The notes under the pieces: generated by a model | The model's input: only the letters and a program-made list of their open reading frames with translations | Database searches by the model: none | What the model was told of the DNA's origin: nothing | DNA from: Varroa destructor | Lineage: Eukaryota > Arthropoda > Arachnida > Mesostigmata > Varroidae | Direction of reading: 5' to 3' | DNA length: 64,000 nucleotides | Assembly: GCF_002443255.2 (NCBI RefSeq) | Contig: NW_019211455.1 | Coordinates: 9,581,959-9,645,958 of the forward strand | Shown here: positions 36,402 to 52,500 of the stretch, in pieces | How the letters are laid out: the number at the start of each line of letters is the position of its first letter | How positions within the stretch are numbered: position 1 is the first letter of the stretch | Position numbers and translations under genes: made by a program

Positions 36402-39400
36402 ATGCCACCTTCACCCCCGAATAAGGTAGACAAGGTTGGTTTCTGGGGTCCCCCAACCTCGACACTCGACTGGTGCGAGTACAACTATGAAATCAGCTTC
36501 TATATGGCCGAATTCTGTAAGTAACAGTTAATTTTAACAGTATGTCTGTAGTGATTTCTATTAAATAAACAAAACATAACAACTATAACGTTGTCATCAC
36601 ACTATAATTTTGCTAAAGAATAAAACTGACATTATTAAATATTACGTCAACCTGTTTTGTGCCATCTCCTGTATTTAGATACGTTAGTTAGATAGACCTC
36701 AGAATAAAGGCCTTGGTCTGCCTATGCAATGATTGCAGTGTACCTGAAAGAGTCGATTCTAGTGGCTTTACATTGGGCCAGCCGAATAACTCCAAACAAA
36801 AATCGTTGTTGCTTTCGCGTAGAGCTAAACACTTTGCATTTATGCACATATAAGAGAAGGGAAAGTAATCATTCCATTGGAACAATTCAGAGGCGGACGA
36901 TTCGGAAGCTTTGCCCTCATTGACCTTATGCATTCATATGTTATGGGAGGGTCGGGCATAAATGAAGATGGTGAAAAAGTAGCGAAAAAGAGGAAGAATA
37001 AACCGTAGTTCTTTAGGTATTGGTGTACATATACATTTGATATTGGCAAGAGCCTAAGTGACACTTTTATCATATATATATATATATATATAATATATTA
37101 ATATATATATACGAAGAGATTTAGGTTCGTAATCCTCGAGTTCTGTTTAAAAGGAATTTTGTTTAAAGAAATTGATGAGCATAAAGTGCCACCGGCCCGG
37201 ACTTGGCCTCCTGGATAATACATCTACGATTTTATGCTCGCCCATAGGTCGCCAGTGAAGCTTCAGTGAATCGTAAGTGGAGTTACGCATCGTTCTGTGA
37301 AAGAGCCATTTTAGTATTTTTATTCGTAAGAAATTACCGAATCATAAATGTATCCAACTGGCACTTAGCCGACAGACTTTAGCTAAATACCACTGCTACG
37401 CAACTGTAAAGGAACTACCATATTTCGCGCGTCTTGCTAAGCTCGCCAAATCTATCCCGTAGAGGTTCATCGCCTGGAAACATAAACTATCGAAGTCTAG
37501 TCATTAACGATTCGATAACGACTGACTATGTATCTTCACTATCTGGGACTATATAAAATGAAATGGGGCAGATCCGTCGCTTTTGGTCCTTGAGATGATC
37601 GCTTTTATAGATAGGACCTCGTGGCGCCTAACCATGTACATCTGTCTGAGCGTTGTTTATTCACGTATCTATCATTGAACTAGTATGTAGCAGTGCAAGT
37701 TATACTTGAATCGTATAGATTTGATAAGTTTCGTAGTGACCGCCATATTTGTGCTTAAGGTAGGCTGAAAAACAGGTGTACTGGATTTAGCTAGGTAGAG
37801 CCAAAACCCTTCGAAAGCGCTTGTGAATGGATTAGAGTTCAATAGCACAGCATTTTCGTTATTGGTCATGGTCTTAAAATCGCTGAACCCTGGACAAAAT
37901 CTACTACGCATTGGCTTACTCTCATAAGGACTCAAGCTTTCATAGGCAACACAGCACAGTATGATCTATATGCACGGTGCTTGCTGAAAACGTGTCCGTG
38001 CTCATTTATTGAAAAAAACTTCGGAATCGTAGGCAGCTGGCTATACGCAGTCTTTGCTTCACGGCTAACGAAATGACATTATGATGAGCTCCGAAATTGC
38101 CATTAATTTAGATTAAAAGCGCATGGAAATGTTGTCGTTTGCTTACGGCTATTTGTAAAAAGCCCTTGTATTCAAACGTAATTAGGCGTATTTACTATAT
38201 TTCGCTATGTCCACCTCTCTGTAATTTTGTCACAGTTGTAATACGCACACGTCATAAAGCTGACGTGTGGCATCTTCTGTAAAACAAGCATTGTCAAACA
38301 ACAGCTCAGTTGAAGATTCATTCATCTTACTTAGATTTTTATCTGGAAATCATGACTCTGTGTAAATTTGTTAACACAATAGATATATTACATATATAAG
38401 CTTTTTCAATTTTACTGTTAGATTAATTTGAATTGATTTGCACCTTAACTTAAGGAAATCAAGCATAACAAGCTTCACAGTCAAATGATGTCTGTTATTG
38501 CGGCACTCTCATTCATTGAACCCTGGATCATTTCGTGGACTTGGATTGTAATTCAGCGCATAGCTTTACTCCGTATTACTTCGAAAGCCTGATGTCCTTC
38601 GGCTAAGAGGACAAGCACCATCGAAGTTCAGACACAACTTTTTGCGTTCACCAAACATAAACAATCTAAACACAACAGAGGCCCTAAATCACTTTTGACT
38701 GCGTAGTCACAGAGGATGGCACATGAGGGCGCCAAGGACGGCAAAATATTCTTCTTCTAAAGCATGGAGGATTTGCCAAAACAGATGTTATCTAACCAGA
38801 ATCCAAAGGTAACATCTACTATTCCATGAAGGTACCTTCGGAGCCGTTTCGATATGGCGTTTATTCCACCATAAGCATAGACACCCGAACGTATATGAAA
38901 TAATAAAGCCTTGAAATATAGTATATATTATTTCATATAATATATACTATATTTAAAGGCTCTCTTCAAACATTTATCCAACGAACACTCCTCGTGAGTA
39001 AGCGTGTAAATGTCTTGACTATTGTATGTTGCAAAGAAATTGTCAGTATCGATTTTTGTAAATTAGCTGAGTAAGCCAACTTTGAACCATGATGATAGAG
39101 TGATTGGCCACTGCCGCGTCCAGTTCTCGTCAAATATACTTTTTGTTATTGCAATATTCTGCCATTTCTTACTTCATTTACAATTAGACGGACTCGGTCA
39201 TGGCTTTCGCTAAACCACAATCATCCATTATCCATGTATACACAGAAAAATTCCGTACATATTTACTATGCTCATGTCGGGCGTATGTTGGTCCAGGACT
39301 GTTATACTTAATCAACCGTATATCTGTAGCCGGAATATGTCCCAATTAAATTAAATATCAACTACCCTTGTAGCGTACTTCCAGCTGGTTGACTGATTCA

Positions 39401-42400
39401 TGCATCACTGATAATCCACATGTATTTCATTTGTTAGTGGATGTTAAGGGCACAATTTGCTCATCGTTGCTATGTGCATTTTTGAAAAATTAATTTGTTT
39501 GTAGTTGTAGGGGCATCTTATCTTTTTACCAAGTGTATTTGAGGAGTACTGAAGGCTATAAAAATTGAATGCCAGCAAAAACAACATGAGACGTTGTCGA
39601 TTACTGTGGGATTCCTGGAACGAAGCTGTAGCAGTCTTTCTCAGTGAGCAGGCGGCGCGACCCTGTGGAACACGATAATCTTCTCACGTCTTCTAAGAGG
39701 AAGATTATTATATGCACTAGATTTGTAGTCTAGTAATAATGACAATACATTGAAGGGAGCGTCAAAGGGTTTTCGATTTAAGCAAGATCTTTAAATAGGT
39801 TTGGATTTAATAAGCGGACCCTGAACCACTTTTGGGCATCGAATGGTAGCGTTATTTCAAAACTAGATGACATTTTGATTGTAAATTGTTTGTCTCGTAC
39901 GCATTCGAATTATAATAGAATATCGGAATGAAAATATACTAAGTTTGGAATTACGTAAGCCGGCCATTTATCTTTTTATCCTTATTATCTGGTTTATACT
40001 ATTGGTTCATTAGCAGTTGTTTTGCATCGAATCTTACTCAAACAATGCAAGCTATACGGACGTAGGTTTATCAGGGCATTGAATTGTCATTTGGCTCTTT
40101 TGCTTGTATTGTAATCGCAAATAATATTTGTGTTTCGACTCCGATCCACAGAGGTCGAATCCCACATTCGTTGAGGTCTGTTGCCGGGTCTGGCAGACAG
40201 ACGAAACGTCTAGCTTCGAAGTGGACGGACTAGTGAAGATTTCGCGCACTTTGATGGTAGATCCTGTAATAGAGTTCTCAGCGTTCTGCCCTATGTTAGC
40301 TTGGGTTTCCACTGGCCATGGATGTTGGCTATAAAAGCGATACTTACAATTACCTAAAAGTCCGAAAATATCCTCTCAGTCGGAAACGACTAACAGCAAC
40401 TTTACGCACTGGCATGTCTTTTTATTTTTTTTTTTATTAAAAGCTCAAAAGTGTTTAATTAAACGAATAGAAAAGGTTCGGCTATATAGGCGTCTCTGAT
40501 AGTATGAGAGTCAGCACACTCGAACTGGACTTTTTTCTCTGTGCTGTTTCGTAGTCATCGGAACTGACGTTGGCAGCGTTATCCTACTCTTGATTCGACT
40601 GTTTGCAGGGAACACGGTGTCTAACTTGATCATGATTGTTCCGCCTTTATGGGGAATCTACCTCGGCTTTAAGCACCATATCGGGATGCGGATTGTCCTC
40701 TGCTACGCCTCTTTGCTCAGTAAGTGTAACTTCTCAAAAAAGGAACTAGTGCGACCATTCTAAACTGAATCTTGACATGACAGTATGATACAATGTAAAA
40801 TGGCGACATTTCTGTAGTCTCAGTAATACAGGCCTTAAGAGCTTTTGAACAGTGTGGAAAAGTATGGTGTATACGAACCAGATGAGCCAAGTAGTCCGCC
40901 ATATCTGTACGCTTCGCATGCCGTCGGCTAGGAAGTAGTCAAATAATAAACATGGAGCTTTCATGCTCCAAACAACTTGATAGGAGAACGTGCTTGGCAT
41001 AGTGGTAATTTACTAGTCTGTGGAGATTCTGTTAGTTTCTAAACAAAAGCAGGACCCAATCGGTACAAACAAATAAAGGAGATAAAAAACAAAATAAAGC
41101 ACGTTTCCCTTTTTCGATTTTCTCCATAATGGAAACTAGACACAGATTTATATATGAAGAATCTTGAACGAATACAACGCCTCGTTGCATCAAAATAGAA
41201 TGTGTCACTTAAATATAGAATTCATATGTCGTTATTTTATAGCTAGCGGATGAGTGTTGCTTCGGCGCGTTGAAGGCCGGGATGGGTAGTAATCGCACAT
41301 TTATTGCGTTATGCACACCGTTAAAAACCATACGAAACAAGCAATGAGGGCGACGGCAGGGGGCCGCAACAATAAAAGGCCTAAAATATGCCTTCATTTC
41401 CGACTAAGGGTGTGGGGCTCTATAGAGTATGAACTACCATATTGCCTTTTGAGTGATAACTAACTTTTAAAACCTATACCAGGTTCTATCAGAGGTATCC
41501 TATTATAGTACCATGTTATTTGGTCGTGGGTCGAGATATGTCTTATCTTTGTAGATGCTGTACATTAGGGTGATCTGTATAGAAAGCGTTTTCCGGAAAA
41601 ATTAAATTAACCGACAAAGCCGGGTGATTTACTGATCAGTGCGTCCTACCGTAGGGTCTCTTCTCAGTGGTTGTTGTGATGACAGCGGCAAATTTGATTT
41701 AGTCGCATACCGCCTATTTTATAGCGATACATTTATTCTTAGTGTTAACTATTGAGCGATCAAAGTGAAAGAGGTGCATTTATAGGTTCAAAGTTGCCAA
41801 CAGATCATCCTTATTTTATCTTCATTTTATGTAGATCTGAGTTGATTTCATAATAAGTACTCAACGGCGTATGCCATTCAAAGCATTTGTAGTTGCATGG
41901 AAATTAATTAACAACAACCGACCTGAGTGCTGCCAATGGACGCTCGCCTACTCGAAAATAAATGAGCATGATATTAGTTTTTTCCCGTTATGTACACGAG
42001 CCAAGGTGAATCGTTATAATCCATGCCTTTATATATATAGATACATACATATAGCCATTGGATCTGGCTAATTAACGAAAAAGATACCCGGAGGGGTTGA
42101 CCTTTTCATGGGAATCGCTTATCCTGTAGAACAAGGGGGCTTTCTGTGTTCGTCATAAATTTTTTTTGCCACTGTCCTGGACGCTTTAGGGCACGTCCAC
42201 CCGCAAAGCAGCCCACCGTTGCTTGTCATGTTTTTGGTCAGATTTTGTAAACTAGAAGCACAACTAGAGAACGTCTAGCTCATTCAGTTGCTACCCTACG
42301 AAGGGCATTAATGCAAAATCTAAGAGCTGTGATTGTGTTCAAAAACCTTGAAATAGATTGCGTTCATGTTGATTACATGTGAGAAACCGTAAAATATTAG

Positions 42401-43438
42401 TAAGTATAACGCCTGTATTACACTAAACAAACGTAATTTTGTTCGACTGTTCCTCATATGTACTGTACCGTATAAAGTACAAAACCAATCAAGTATATAA
42501 GCATAAAGAAAAATTATATGCTACTCTAAATCGTTCTAGCCCGCGACATTCTGACATATTCGCACATACGCTGGCCTTAAAAGGCGACCCGTAACCACCT
42601 TGTATTTTCTGTTAGTCTAAATATTCATTGTAGTTGCATCGGTCTCACACTTATAAAGCTGCTACCATTGCATCCAGATCTATACAAGCAGAATGCAGTG
42701 ACGCGCGCGAATTAATTCTGCTACCCTTGTCTCTAACGCCATTTTCTAAATAACACCTATCCGGGAATCTGCCGCTTCCAGTAATCCGTTAGACCTCATT
42801 TGTTCGTCCAGTAAATGTAGCCAATGGGTTAGTACTTTACCCTGCAGCTATGCTATTTTACTTGTCTTCTATTTAATTACTTACGCCGGCTCAAAATCTA
42901 ATTCTGTTAGACAATCAGGACGAATATAGACCCGCACCCTGCGCCCCCCTAAGATTCTGCTGGCTGTAGGCTGTGGAGCAGAGATAGCATAGCTCGTTAC
43001 TGACGATCCAAACACCGTTGACATCTCACAGCTGCATATTGTTAATACCGAATTCGCCGATTGCATCCTTACTAAATATATAAAATATTACGATTACCGA
43101 GTGCTTCCGACTACTACTACTACCCTCACCGCAAGGACCTTAAATTATCTGCCCGGGTACTGTGTAGTACCTACCGTGCAATGCTTCGATATGACTTTCA
43201 TGCCGCAGACTGTGCTTCGAACGCTACTAATAGGATTATCTAGAAAATTGGCAGCAGCAGAAAAATAGAGAGAAGCAAGTTAACGCAGCGTTGCTGAAGT
43301 TATTCGACGTTAGGCAAGATTTGGCAACGGCCTTTGTTTTTATTTCAGGACACGGGGATAACGCTCAAGTGTGTGCCTAGGTTTGGGTAGTGCTTATTAT
43401 GCTGGTCTTTGTTGAAATGTACGCCTGTTCGTATAGGA

Positions 43439-43518
<80 letters not shown>

Positions 43519-43527
43519 TGTGTGTGT

Positions 43528-43569
<42 letters not shown>

Positions 43570-46500
43570 CGTGTGTGTGTGTGTGGATACGTCAGCCTGA
43601 CCAGAGCGCTGTATAGAAAATCACTCTCGAGAAGTGAATCGATTACCTGGCGTTTACTAGGCAGGGTCGCCGGCGTGGCTCTGAAATTGGATTCAGTCTT
43701 TTGGGCAACTCGGAAAACAGTAGGCGATTGACCACCTGTTCATTCGCTCAACAGGTGACAGGGCATAGATCAGGCCAACTATGGACAGAACAGGCCCACT
43801 TGGCGGCTTCTATTTCTTGTAGAGTGTGCCGTAATTATTGTCGTTAGATCTTGGGTTCAGATAGAAACTTGACGAATTAAGGACAAACTGTTGTATGAGA
43901 ACTAGAAAACGACTTTCTAAAGCCTCGTACAAGGGTTGGTTGAACCAGAAAGAATAGCTAAAAGTATGTTAAAACATTGTTAAATATAATGCCATTTAGT
44001 GGAAGGAGCATCTTTGCCGGAACATAAAAAAAAAAGAGAACGGATTCAATTGTTCATGTTTCAGGTAATATTTTTTACTTAAGCTTTAGAGCTCCACCTG
44101 TGCTTGTATATTGATTATGGACTGCAGCTGTATATTCTAGGGACTCGTCAAATATGAAGTTAGTTATGAAGCGTCATATGGTATGTTTGAGCATAATTAC
44201 ATACTGCCATAGGTGGTCACATTTCTCCGGAATATCTGTGTTTGTGATGGTCAAGTATATAATGCGAAATGCAGAGTTAGTTACCCAAAAAATCTATTAC
44301 CCAAAAATCTAAAGCTATATTATTTTAGAGGTATTTACCCAGTCAGTATTGCAAGCAAAGCATACTTGTGTTAGACCCAAACGTTCTCAAAACAAACTCG
44401 ATCCAAAAACTTGAAAATTTCAATGTACATAATATAATATATAAGAGATTGCTATCGATCACGCCAATCTCAAACTGTCATCGGGTGTTTAAGACGTTGC
44501 TCTACTTCTGTATACTATTATATCAAATGAAATAGAAGATAAATAGTAGACAAATAAATAAAGATAAATAGCCGGAAATAGTGTTTTGTACCGATGAGCG
44601 GTTTAAAACCTATCTGTAAGTATTTACAAATATGTGAATATAACTGAAATGAAATTACTTATTTGTAACGTCCGAGACCGACCGTTTTGTATCTCTCGAT
44701 TGTGACGTACTGGCCACGTTTACATCTTTTTCCGCTATCTACCACAACGAACGAGTATAGCAATCTAGCAATTATCTTTACGTTGTTCTATTTCCAACCA
44801 AAAATCCAAACCATCTATTTCATATGCGTCTTTAATATCGCCAAGCCTTGTCATGTAACGAAGACTAACGCAGAAACTATAATGCACGAAAGCGCATACA
44901 TTTAGGTAAACATAACGTCCCTTGAACCAAGCTTGTTCGGCTTTGTTAAATTGGCATGACAATACGCGGTGAAGGTGAATAGGGTTTCCCAGCGAGAATT
45001 ACATCGGGCAACTGAAAGCCAGCGGCTCTTGCGAGGACCTGTATGTCTGCGAGGACACGAGCGGGCCAACTCGCAGAAAACAGCATTTCCACTAAGTGAA
45101 GTTCCTCATTCAACACATATTTTGAATTCTATAAGTCTAGTTCGGTCTTGTACAAAAGTCTGCTGTCTCTAACACGTTTCTAAAATGTAGGCAAGCATTT
45201 AAAGACGCACACATTGCATAAATCCCTCCAGATACCAGGTCCGACTTCGCCGCGTTTCTTCTGTGTAGAGACGGTACAGTTTACAACTGACGGTAGAGAC
45301 AACTCTGACGGTAGAGTTTACAACTGCCAATCCTCTTTAATACCAAATACAAAAATTTCACTTATCGCAAACTATAGGAATTCTTTATATCGATACGGTA
45401 TTTGGTGGATCGCGCAGATATCACTTTGGGCGCATCGACTATGTCTTCGTGAAAACACACTTTCTGGGGAATTCTTTTCGCCCACATCAAGATTTATAAC
45501 GTATTCTGTATGTGACAGTGTTCATATAATAATAGAATTCTGGCGAACTATTGTAGATCTGAAATTAGATTATAAAAACACACCTTCTTGCGCTACCGAG
45601 AAAAGTATGGACATTGTGCCGATCATAGAAATAGTCGTGGGTATCAGTAGGTGTTATGCCGCACAATATTAGTAACAACAATAACTAAGTGAAATTTTGA
45701 GCACAAATCTAAATTCAATTAATATCGCCTGTCGATCGTTCTGTGGTAGAATTGAGAGTGATCAAAACAGCGAATATGTTTGGATGACAAAGAGTATCTA
45801 TTTTGTATAGCACACAGTTGGCCCGTCATAAGATCAGCTATGAAAAGACACATCAAATCTTGGTTTGTTTAGCGGCTTCGTATGTCAACGAAGCCGCGCT
45901 ATAACCTTTAATGCAAAACTTAAAACGATACTTAAGGGCATGTAACATCTGGAAACAGCCCACAGGGAGCTGAGCAAAGGTGACTTTTTATTTTTCTGGG
46001 TATTTCCATTTTATGCCGGCATTATCCGCAAAAACGTTGTTTTCTTCTTCTTCTTTTTTTTTTTTTTTTTTTTTTTATCAACTAGATTGTGATATCCAGT
46101 TATGGCAATAAAGGATGTTAGCTGCTACAGGAAAAGGTGGTTCATGGCCGACAAGGAACTGAAATAATATTATGATCGCACCAAACCGATTTGGCATCTC
46201 TACGAGCGGATCGCTCGACCTGTTGTGGGCAGAGCACATTTAGGCGCCATAAGCTGCATTCATATATGTGAGATTTTGCTGCAACGATTTTTAAAAGCGT
46301 TCGTTCAGGCAAGATGTAGACAAGCCCTAGATAATTTTGTTGTATAAAAAAAAGAAGTTTGTTGTATGCCATATTAATGGTTACCTGGATGCCGTTGATT
46401 CATTGGGGGGTATGGATCCTCATTGAGATGAATTGCGCTGCTGTAAGCTCCACTCAGATGGACTCTGTTAATACTCGAAAATCGTCTCGCTGATTTCGTT

Positions 46501-49500
46501 AATGCTGATCAAAAATAACAAATCTTTATTGGAACATTGAAGATTCTGAATACTCAAGGCTTTACTGGGAATCAACTAAACACGATTTGTGCCTTGGCAA
46601 CAAGGAAAATGAAACACCACAATCGTATGCTGATTCCCAGAGGCTGATGTTTGTCCTTCGTGCTTGGCCTGGTCAATTATATGCATTGAACGCTGACAAT
46701 GAGTTATCGTCTACTGACTTTCGAATTGTTTGTTATTAGGTTATTCATTCGAAAAGCGCTAATTATAATCTTGTAGCTTTGTTCATTTACCGGAAGCTGG
46801 ATGACCCTGTTACTCCTAGACCAGGGCAACGGTCTACCGTAAAACCCTTCTAAATATTCTTTATGAGAAACGAAGCAAGGAAATAATAAAAATTTACTTT
46901 CACAAAGTCGGTGTCATTCGTTATATCCGGAACAATGCAGCGTCTGTCCGTAGAATAAACGAATAGAAGAACTAAATTTACCATCGATTAAATTCATTGG
47001 GAACGTTAGCCATGCTGATTTCATACTCACTAGTAGATATCGTAGAATCTAACATGTTTTTGGTCATTTTATTGTGGGGTGACTTGAATTGTTTTCGGGT
47101 GCATATCCAGCAATTTTTATTGTGGCACTTTGTGACCATTTGTATCGTCTTATAAAGTGGTCGTTCAGTTTATTACGGCGGTTACACCCGTCAAAAGCCG
47201 CTAGCGGTTCAAATACGAAAGCTACGAGCAGTTGCCAATTCTAAATCGATGCTTTAAGTGCGCAGCTTAATCTACCCGCAGAAAGTGCCAGGGTTAGGAT
47301 CTCGGATCTAATGTTTCGTATGGTCGTGAATAGAAGATAAATGTATTTTGTAGGTTTGGCGGCATAATATCTACTGTTAAAATGACAGCATATTTTAGGT
47401 GGAGGAGGATCGTCATTTCGATACAAGCTAGTAACTGGGTTTTTGGATGCACGAGATCTAGCATTGGCTCAGTCGGCGTGTCGTTGAGCGATATAAAAAC
47501 CAGCTCGAGGCAGGCCCGTCACCCCCCCCCCCCCCAAAAGGAGCTTGCCCGCAGAGACACCTAAATGCATCAGTTCATGTCGTTAAGCCACGTGTCAATG
47601 AAAATTGGCTAGCTAGCTAGCTAGCTAGCTAGCTAGCACAGTTGTTTAACAGTTCTGATTCGTTGGAGCCAAGCGTTACTCGGTTTGAGTCAGATGTACA
47701 GTTGGACTTCTAGTTCATATCCTCTGTTTATTCATAAGACAGTATGTTTAAATGCTGTCTTCAAAGAGGGGTAGACTTGAATAGGGAGAATACCATGCGG
47801 CTAAGGGTAACGCTTCGTCGGCATGAGACCGACATGGGATCTTTGCAAACGTTGAAAGGCTTGGCTAGAAGACCAGTTAGCCTGCGTGATAAAAAAGTGC
47901 TTGTGATCAAAGTGAAGACTATCATAGCGTCAAACTGTTTTAGAGAAACGTTTGGCGACGAAAGAATCACCGTGTGTTTCATGGAAAATGTCTATTTGAA
48001 TTATTTTGCTTAGAAGTAACTGTGTATGACACTGGTTGAAACGGAGCAAATAGTACATTCAAAAAGCAGAGCTTCTTTCCGATAATGGGAGAGCATGGGC
48101 TTTGGCCTTTTGATCAACGAGTGTAATACTCCACTTTCGTCGCTTTTACTAGTGATTTAATAAACATGTTTATAATTCGGGCAGCGGTAGGTCTTGACTA
48201 GAAGAGCACCTACACGGGCAATTGTTTATGCAAAGAGCAATTAAAAAAAAAATATGGAAAAGCGCTGTACTTGTGCATGACGGTGTCACCAGCTCATTTA
48301 GGATAATATTTTCCACAGACTAATTATCATAGTACATCCTGCGTAATGTATGATAGTATGACTGGTGAGCCGCTTATGATATTCGCAAATAGGTCCCTTT
48401 CTGTCTTCAACCGTGTATTTTATTCTATTTATGGCCACTGAACCACTCACTTATGGCTACTTTTACCGTGGTGTCAGCGTTTTTGCAACGACATTGGTAG
48501 TATTCACACTTCTTTGTGTTCTTCGTCCTGAACTAGTGTTTGTTTTAATGCTTCTTTCACTGTCTAATATTTGGGGTAACGATTGACACGGCTAACTGCT
48601 ATCTTATCCTTTTGCCAATGCCGACGGAATGACACATAATTAAGAGCTGTAGGTTTCATTTCGGCAGGAGTACAGATGCGCCGGCACATACTTTAAGTAT
48701 AATATATCTAATATATTATATAATAATAAAATACCGAGCCTATAAAATGGTATCAAACTGCTTATGGCGCGATATTTCAAAAATGACCGCCCTTTTTTAG
48801 ATGTAATGGAAAGCTGCCCCGTAGAATGAACCATACGTTCGAAAAAGTAAAGCTCTACAGCCTATGGCCTTATATTTATGCAATTCCCAAAGCTAATTTA
48901 CTGCGCATACAACGTTTGTATTCGTTTAGACAACTCTGTAATATTGGTCTGGTGGAGCAAAACATGACTCTGAGGTCTGTGTCGTTTTTCTGAGGTACGG
49001 TAATCTAGGTAACCTATAAACAGAAGTTGGTTTTTACTATTCATATTACTATTGCGTTTACTTTGAAGCTAATGTATTAATAGTCTAGTTTGAAGCGTAA
49101 TAATTACTAGAAATTAGCACTAATCACAAAATATGTTTGTCAGCCCTGCGCCTATGATAATCTGTACGCGTAACGTATTTTGAGATTTGCCGTAAATAGA
49201 AAATACGGACGGTGTATTGTGAACGAGTATAACAACCGTCTACTGCTAACTAATCGGTCACGAAACAGCCTTTGAGTTCAACTTTAGCATTGCTCAAGGC
49301 TTACTAATTGTGATCAATCAGAACCCGTAGCTAGAAGCTCGTGCCGCTGGCATATTTGTTTCTCCTTTGTCAAAGAACAGTAAACGCAGAAAATATCTAT
49401 CGAACGAAAACACTTCACGTATACGATGTGGACGGTTTCGAGGTTTTCTTTTGCTTAGAAGGCCACGCGTGATCAGAAGTAATCCGCACATGCGGTCATA

Positions 49501-52500
49501 TACTATACAATATAGGTATTCATTTAACTATAGTATTTGTAAAGGTATTCAAAATGGCTTTCTGAATTAAAACATTAGAGAAATAGGATTATATATTTCA
49601 TTGAATTTTATTACAGTTTAGAAAATGATTCATGTAAGGAATCTATTGTACAAAAAATCAATGCTGTCATAATTAGTTTTAAAGAACAACGAAAAACCCT
49701 AATAATTGTAGGCCCATGCCACTGTTTCTATAACCGTCGATTCGTTTTGATCGACAACGGCACTTGTCAACTTTAAATTACTTCAGATATATAATTTGTG
49801 TCAACTGGTTAAACACAGACACGCAACATTCTCTAACAAGGACCTCCCAGTTGCGCCGCATACGCGAAATGTTCGACAGATCCTTTCAAATAAGAAGGAA
49901 ACGATATTATCCATACGAGATTCTATTTGCCAATGGTTAAGAATGAATTTGGAATTGAACCGTTGCGATGCCACCTTACAAAAATCGTATTACTTTATTG
50001 TTACCTACGTTTTTGCTAATTTCACGGCGCATTTATAAATTTTAGCCTAGATTTCGTCCAAGTCTAGAGAAACTGGAGGTTTCGACTAAGTATATCCTAG
50101 TCACCTAGTCTAGTAACACCTAGTACGACTAGTAACACCTAGTCGTAAAAAATATTGCACTGAAAATGTTCTTAGGGCAGGGCGGTTAACATAAATCGAA
50201 GTAAACTAAACAACGACACCCATCATTCATACTGCATAAAAGGTTAGCTGAATATTACTTCTTGTATACCATACGATATTAAAGAAATATCCGAGGACTG
50301 AACCGCAACGGCCACTCGTCTCAGATGAAAAAAATGACTAGCCAAATGAAAAAAATTAGATTGTCTCCTGTTCTCTGTAGTTTAGAATTTTCACAGCGTC
50401 TACTAAAAGCCTATGCTTTCCGCTGTGTTCAGTTGAAGCTACTTTGTAATTATCACTACCTTATACACATTTAGACATTTTATTATGGAGTCCAATGTAA
50501 TTGTTGATAGATTTAAATTGGAAAATCGTCCTTAGTTGATCGACAATGCCTATTACCGACCGCAAACTGTCCGCTTTCTGCAAAATAGAGTTGTCCTTGA
50601 AAATGTAAATTCTCACTTCGTCCTCCAGCGTCGGGATAATTCGGCGGACTGAAAGGCATACGTACAGCTTAGATGGAGTACCAGTCAGGGCCTCGTGTAT
50701 AATTATAGTGAATTATTTATAATGCAGTCCGCAACAGGAATGGCAGACTCTTTTGTTGTCAAAAATCGGATGATATCGGATCTCTGTATACGAGAATGAT
50801 AGCCAACACTGAGCTCGAACCGGAAGCTTCAGAGGAAACAAATGGTGCGCTAAAAACACACTTGTGCAGTTCTACGCTTAGGTCTGGGCGTCTGCCGTGC
50901 GTTATTTGGCTATGTGAATATTCTGAGAGCTGGATCGTAGCAATTGGGTTATTCGATTTTACAAAGCCAGTACCTGTATCGGCCTACTAAAAAACCAGCT
51001 ATACATCGCGTAACAGCCATCCTAACTACGCCGATAACCCCGTTAAGTTAAATGAAATATAACCGCTTGAAAGTTTCTTATGTTTGCAGGCTATATCTAA
51101 GGTCCGCTAAAGGTGAACCGATATAAAAACGCCACTTAATCTCAATACGACAATATACATTTTCATGTAGCCAGTATATATTCGGCATTTATAGCAGCTA
51201 TAGCTTCCGCTGTCAGAAAATCTACGTAGAAGTTTCTGCTTGGAAGAAAATTCTGCAATACCTTACGACCACTTACAAGCCGAAATTAGATTTATATAAT
51301 ACTTCAGGCAAGTCGTAGTTACAGACCTTTGAACACATCGCATGCGGTTAACTTCATATTGGGTATATTCTTATTGCCTATTTATCTACTTCATCATTTA
51401 GCGTTGTACGCGCTAACTGTCTCATGATGAGGATAAATCGATCAAGGAGGAAAGGTTTCGGTATTCGTACGTTGAGCGCTTCCAAAGCAACGTCCCGTTA
51501 CAACTTGCCGTATATAGTAATAACTACAGCCCATGGCAAAGGCGGCAGAAGGCTTCTTTTACCCCGTGATCGCATCGAAATAAATTTGCTGCCCCTCATA
51601 GCCTGTTAATTATAGATAGAACTCTATCTTGAGTCGATGAACCAAGTAACAAGTTTTTTTTTTCAATAGAACTGTGTGAAATTACAACATCACCAACAAT
51701 TCCTCTTTCGGTTTATTCAGTTAAAGCGTTATCTGTGGATGATTTAACGAAAATGTAAACCTTTAAGTGCCGACATAAATCAGTGCTATTACACCGAGAA
51801 CAGCTGTCGTCGAAAATCAACTATACCCTCAACACCGTTTGACCACATAAAAGAAGTTCCTTTAGCATGCTTATTTCAAATAATTTAATCACTGCATGAG
51901 CTCGTTGCTATCAGGACGCCTTTTCACCCTCAAGAGAGACTGCTTTACCTTCATACTTCTGGAACGGAGTAGCCGTCTTCTTCTACTTTGTCTAAACTAA
52001 ATATACCACATGTAAGTTAAGGAGGTGCAAAATGACGTTACGATGTTATAGGCTGCGCCCCTTGGGTCTGCTATTTCGGGTTTACTTCCTCGGTGTGGGC
52101 TGAAAGTAGATTATCCTACGACCATGCGGTTTGTCTCGATCGGCATGACTGGGATCATAGAAGTTTTTTTTCCAAATACATTTTACTTCATATTAGATTT
52201 TTTAGTTTCTCCCCGGCCATTTGTATTGCACTGAACAATCTGTCAATACAAATATCACCGCAGTGATTCATCTATATCGCCGAGTAGCTTAAATAAATTT
52301 CCCCTTTTTTATTTAGCCATAACGATGAAGGAACACTTAAAAGCATAAATAGTCAAAAAAATGAAGAGCGGTACATTTTATGAACACCAACCTTAAATCG
52401 TAATCGGTGTGAAAATAAGCTGTAAATATTTGAAGTTTTACACCAGCACTATCGTACAGCGAAAGATATGCTAATATAGAAGAAGTACGTATGGCACGTA

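Larger units (their letters stand above)
36517..40608 (+). other. ACER3 intron 1
   Basis: 4.1 kb, phase 1, donor GTAAGT, acceptor TTTGCAG. Contains the AT repeat at 37072 and the inverted repeat at 38914. No other gene seen. Confidence 0.9.

Noticed and set aside
43390..43731. Cys-Val repeat open frame
   Set aside because: Translation of the GT microsatellite.
45214..45672. 152-codon plus-strand frame inside ACER3 intron 2
   Set aside because: TTG start, contains a short tandem duplication near its start, no recognisable motif or splice context.
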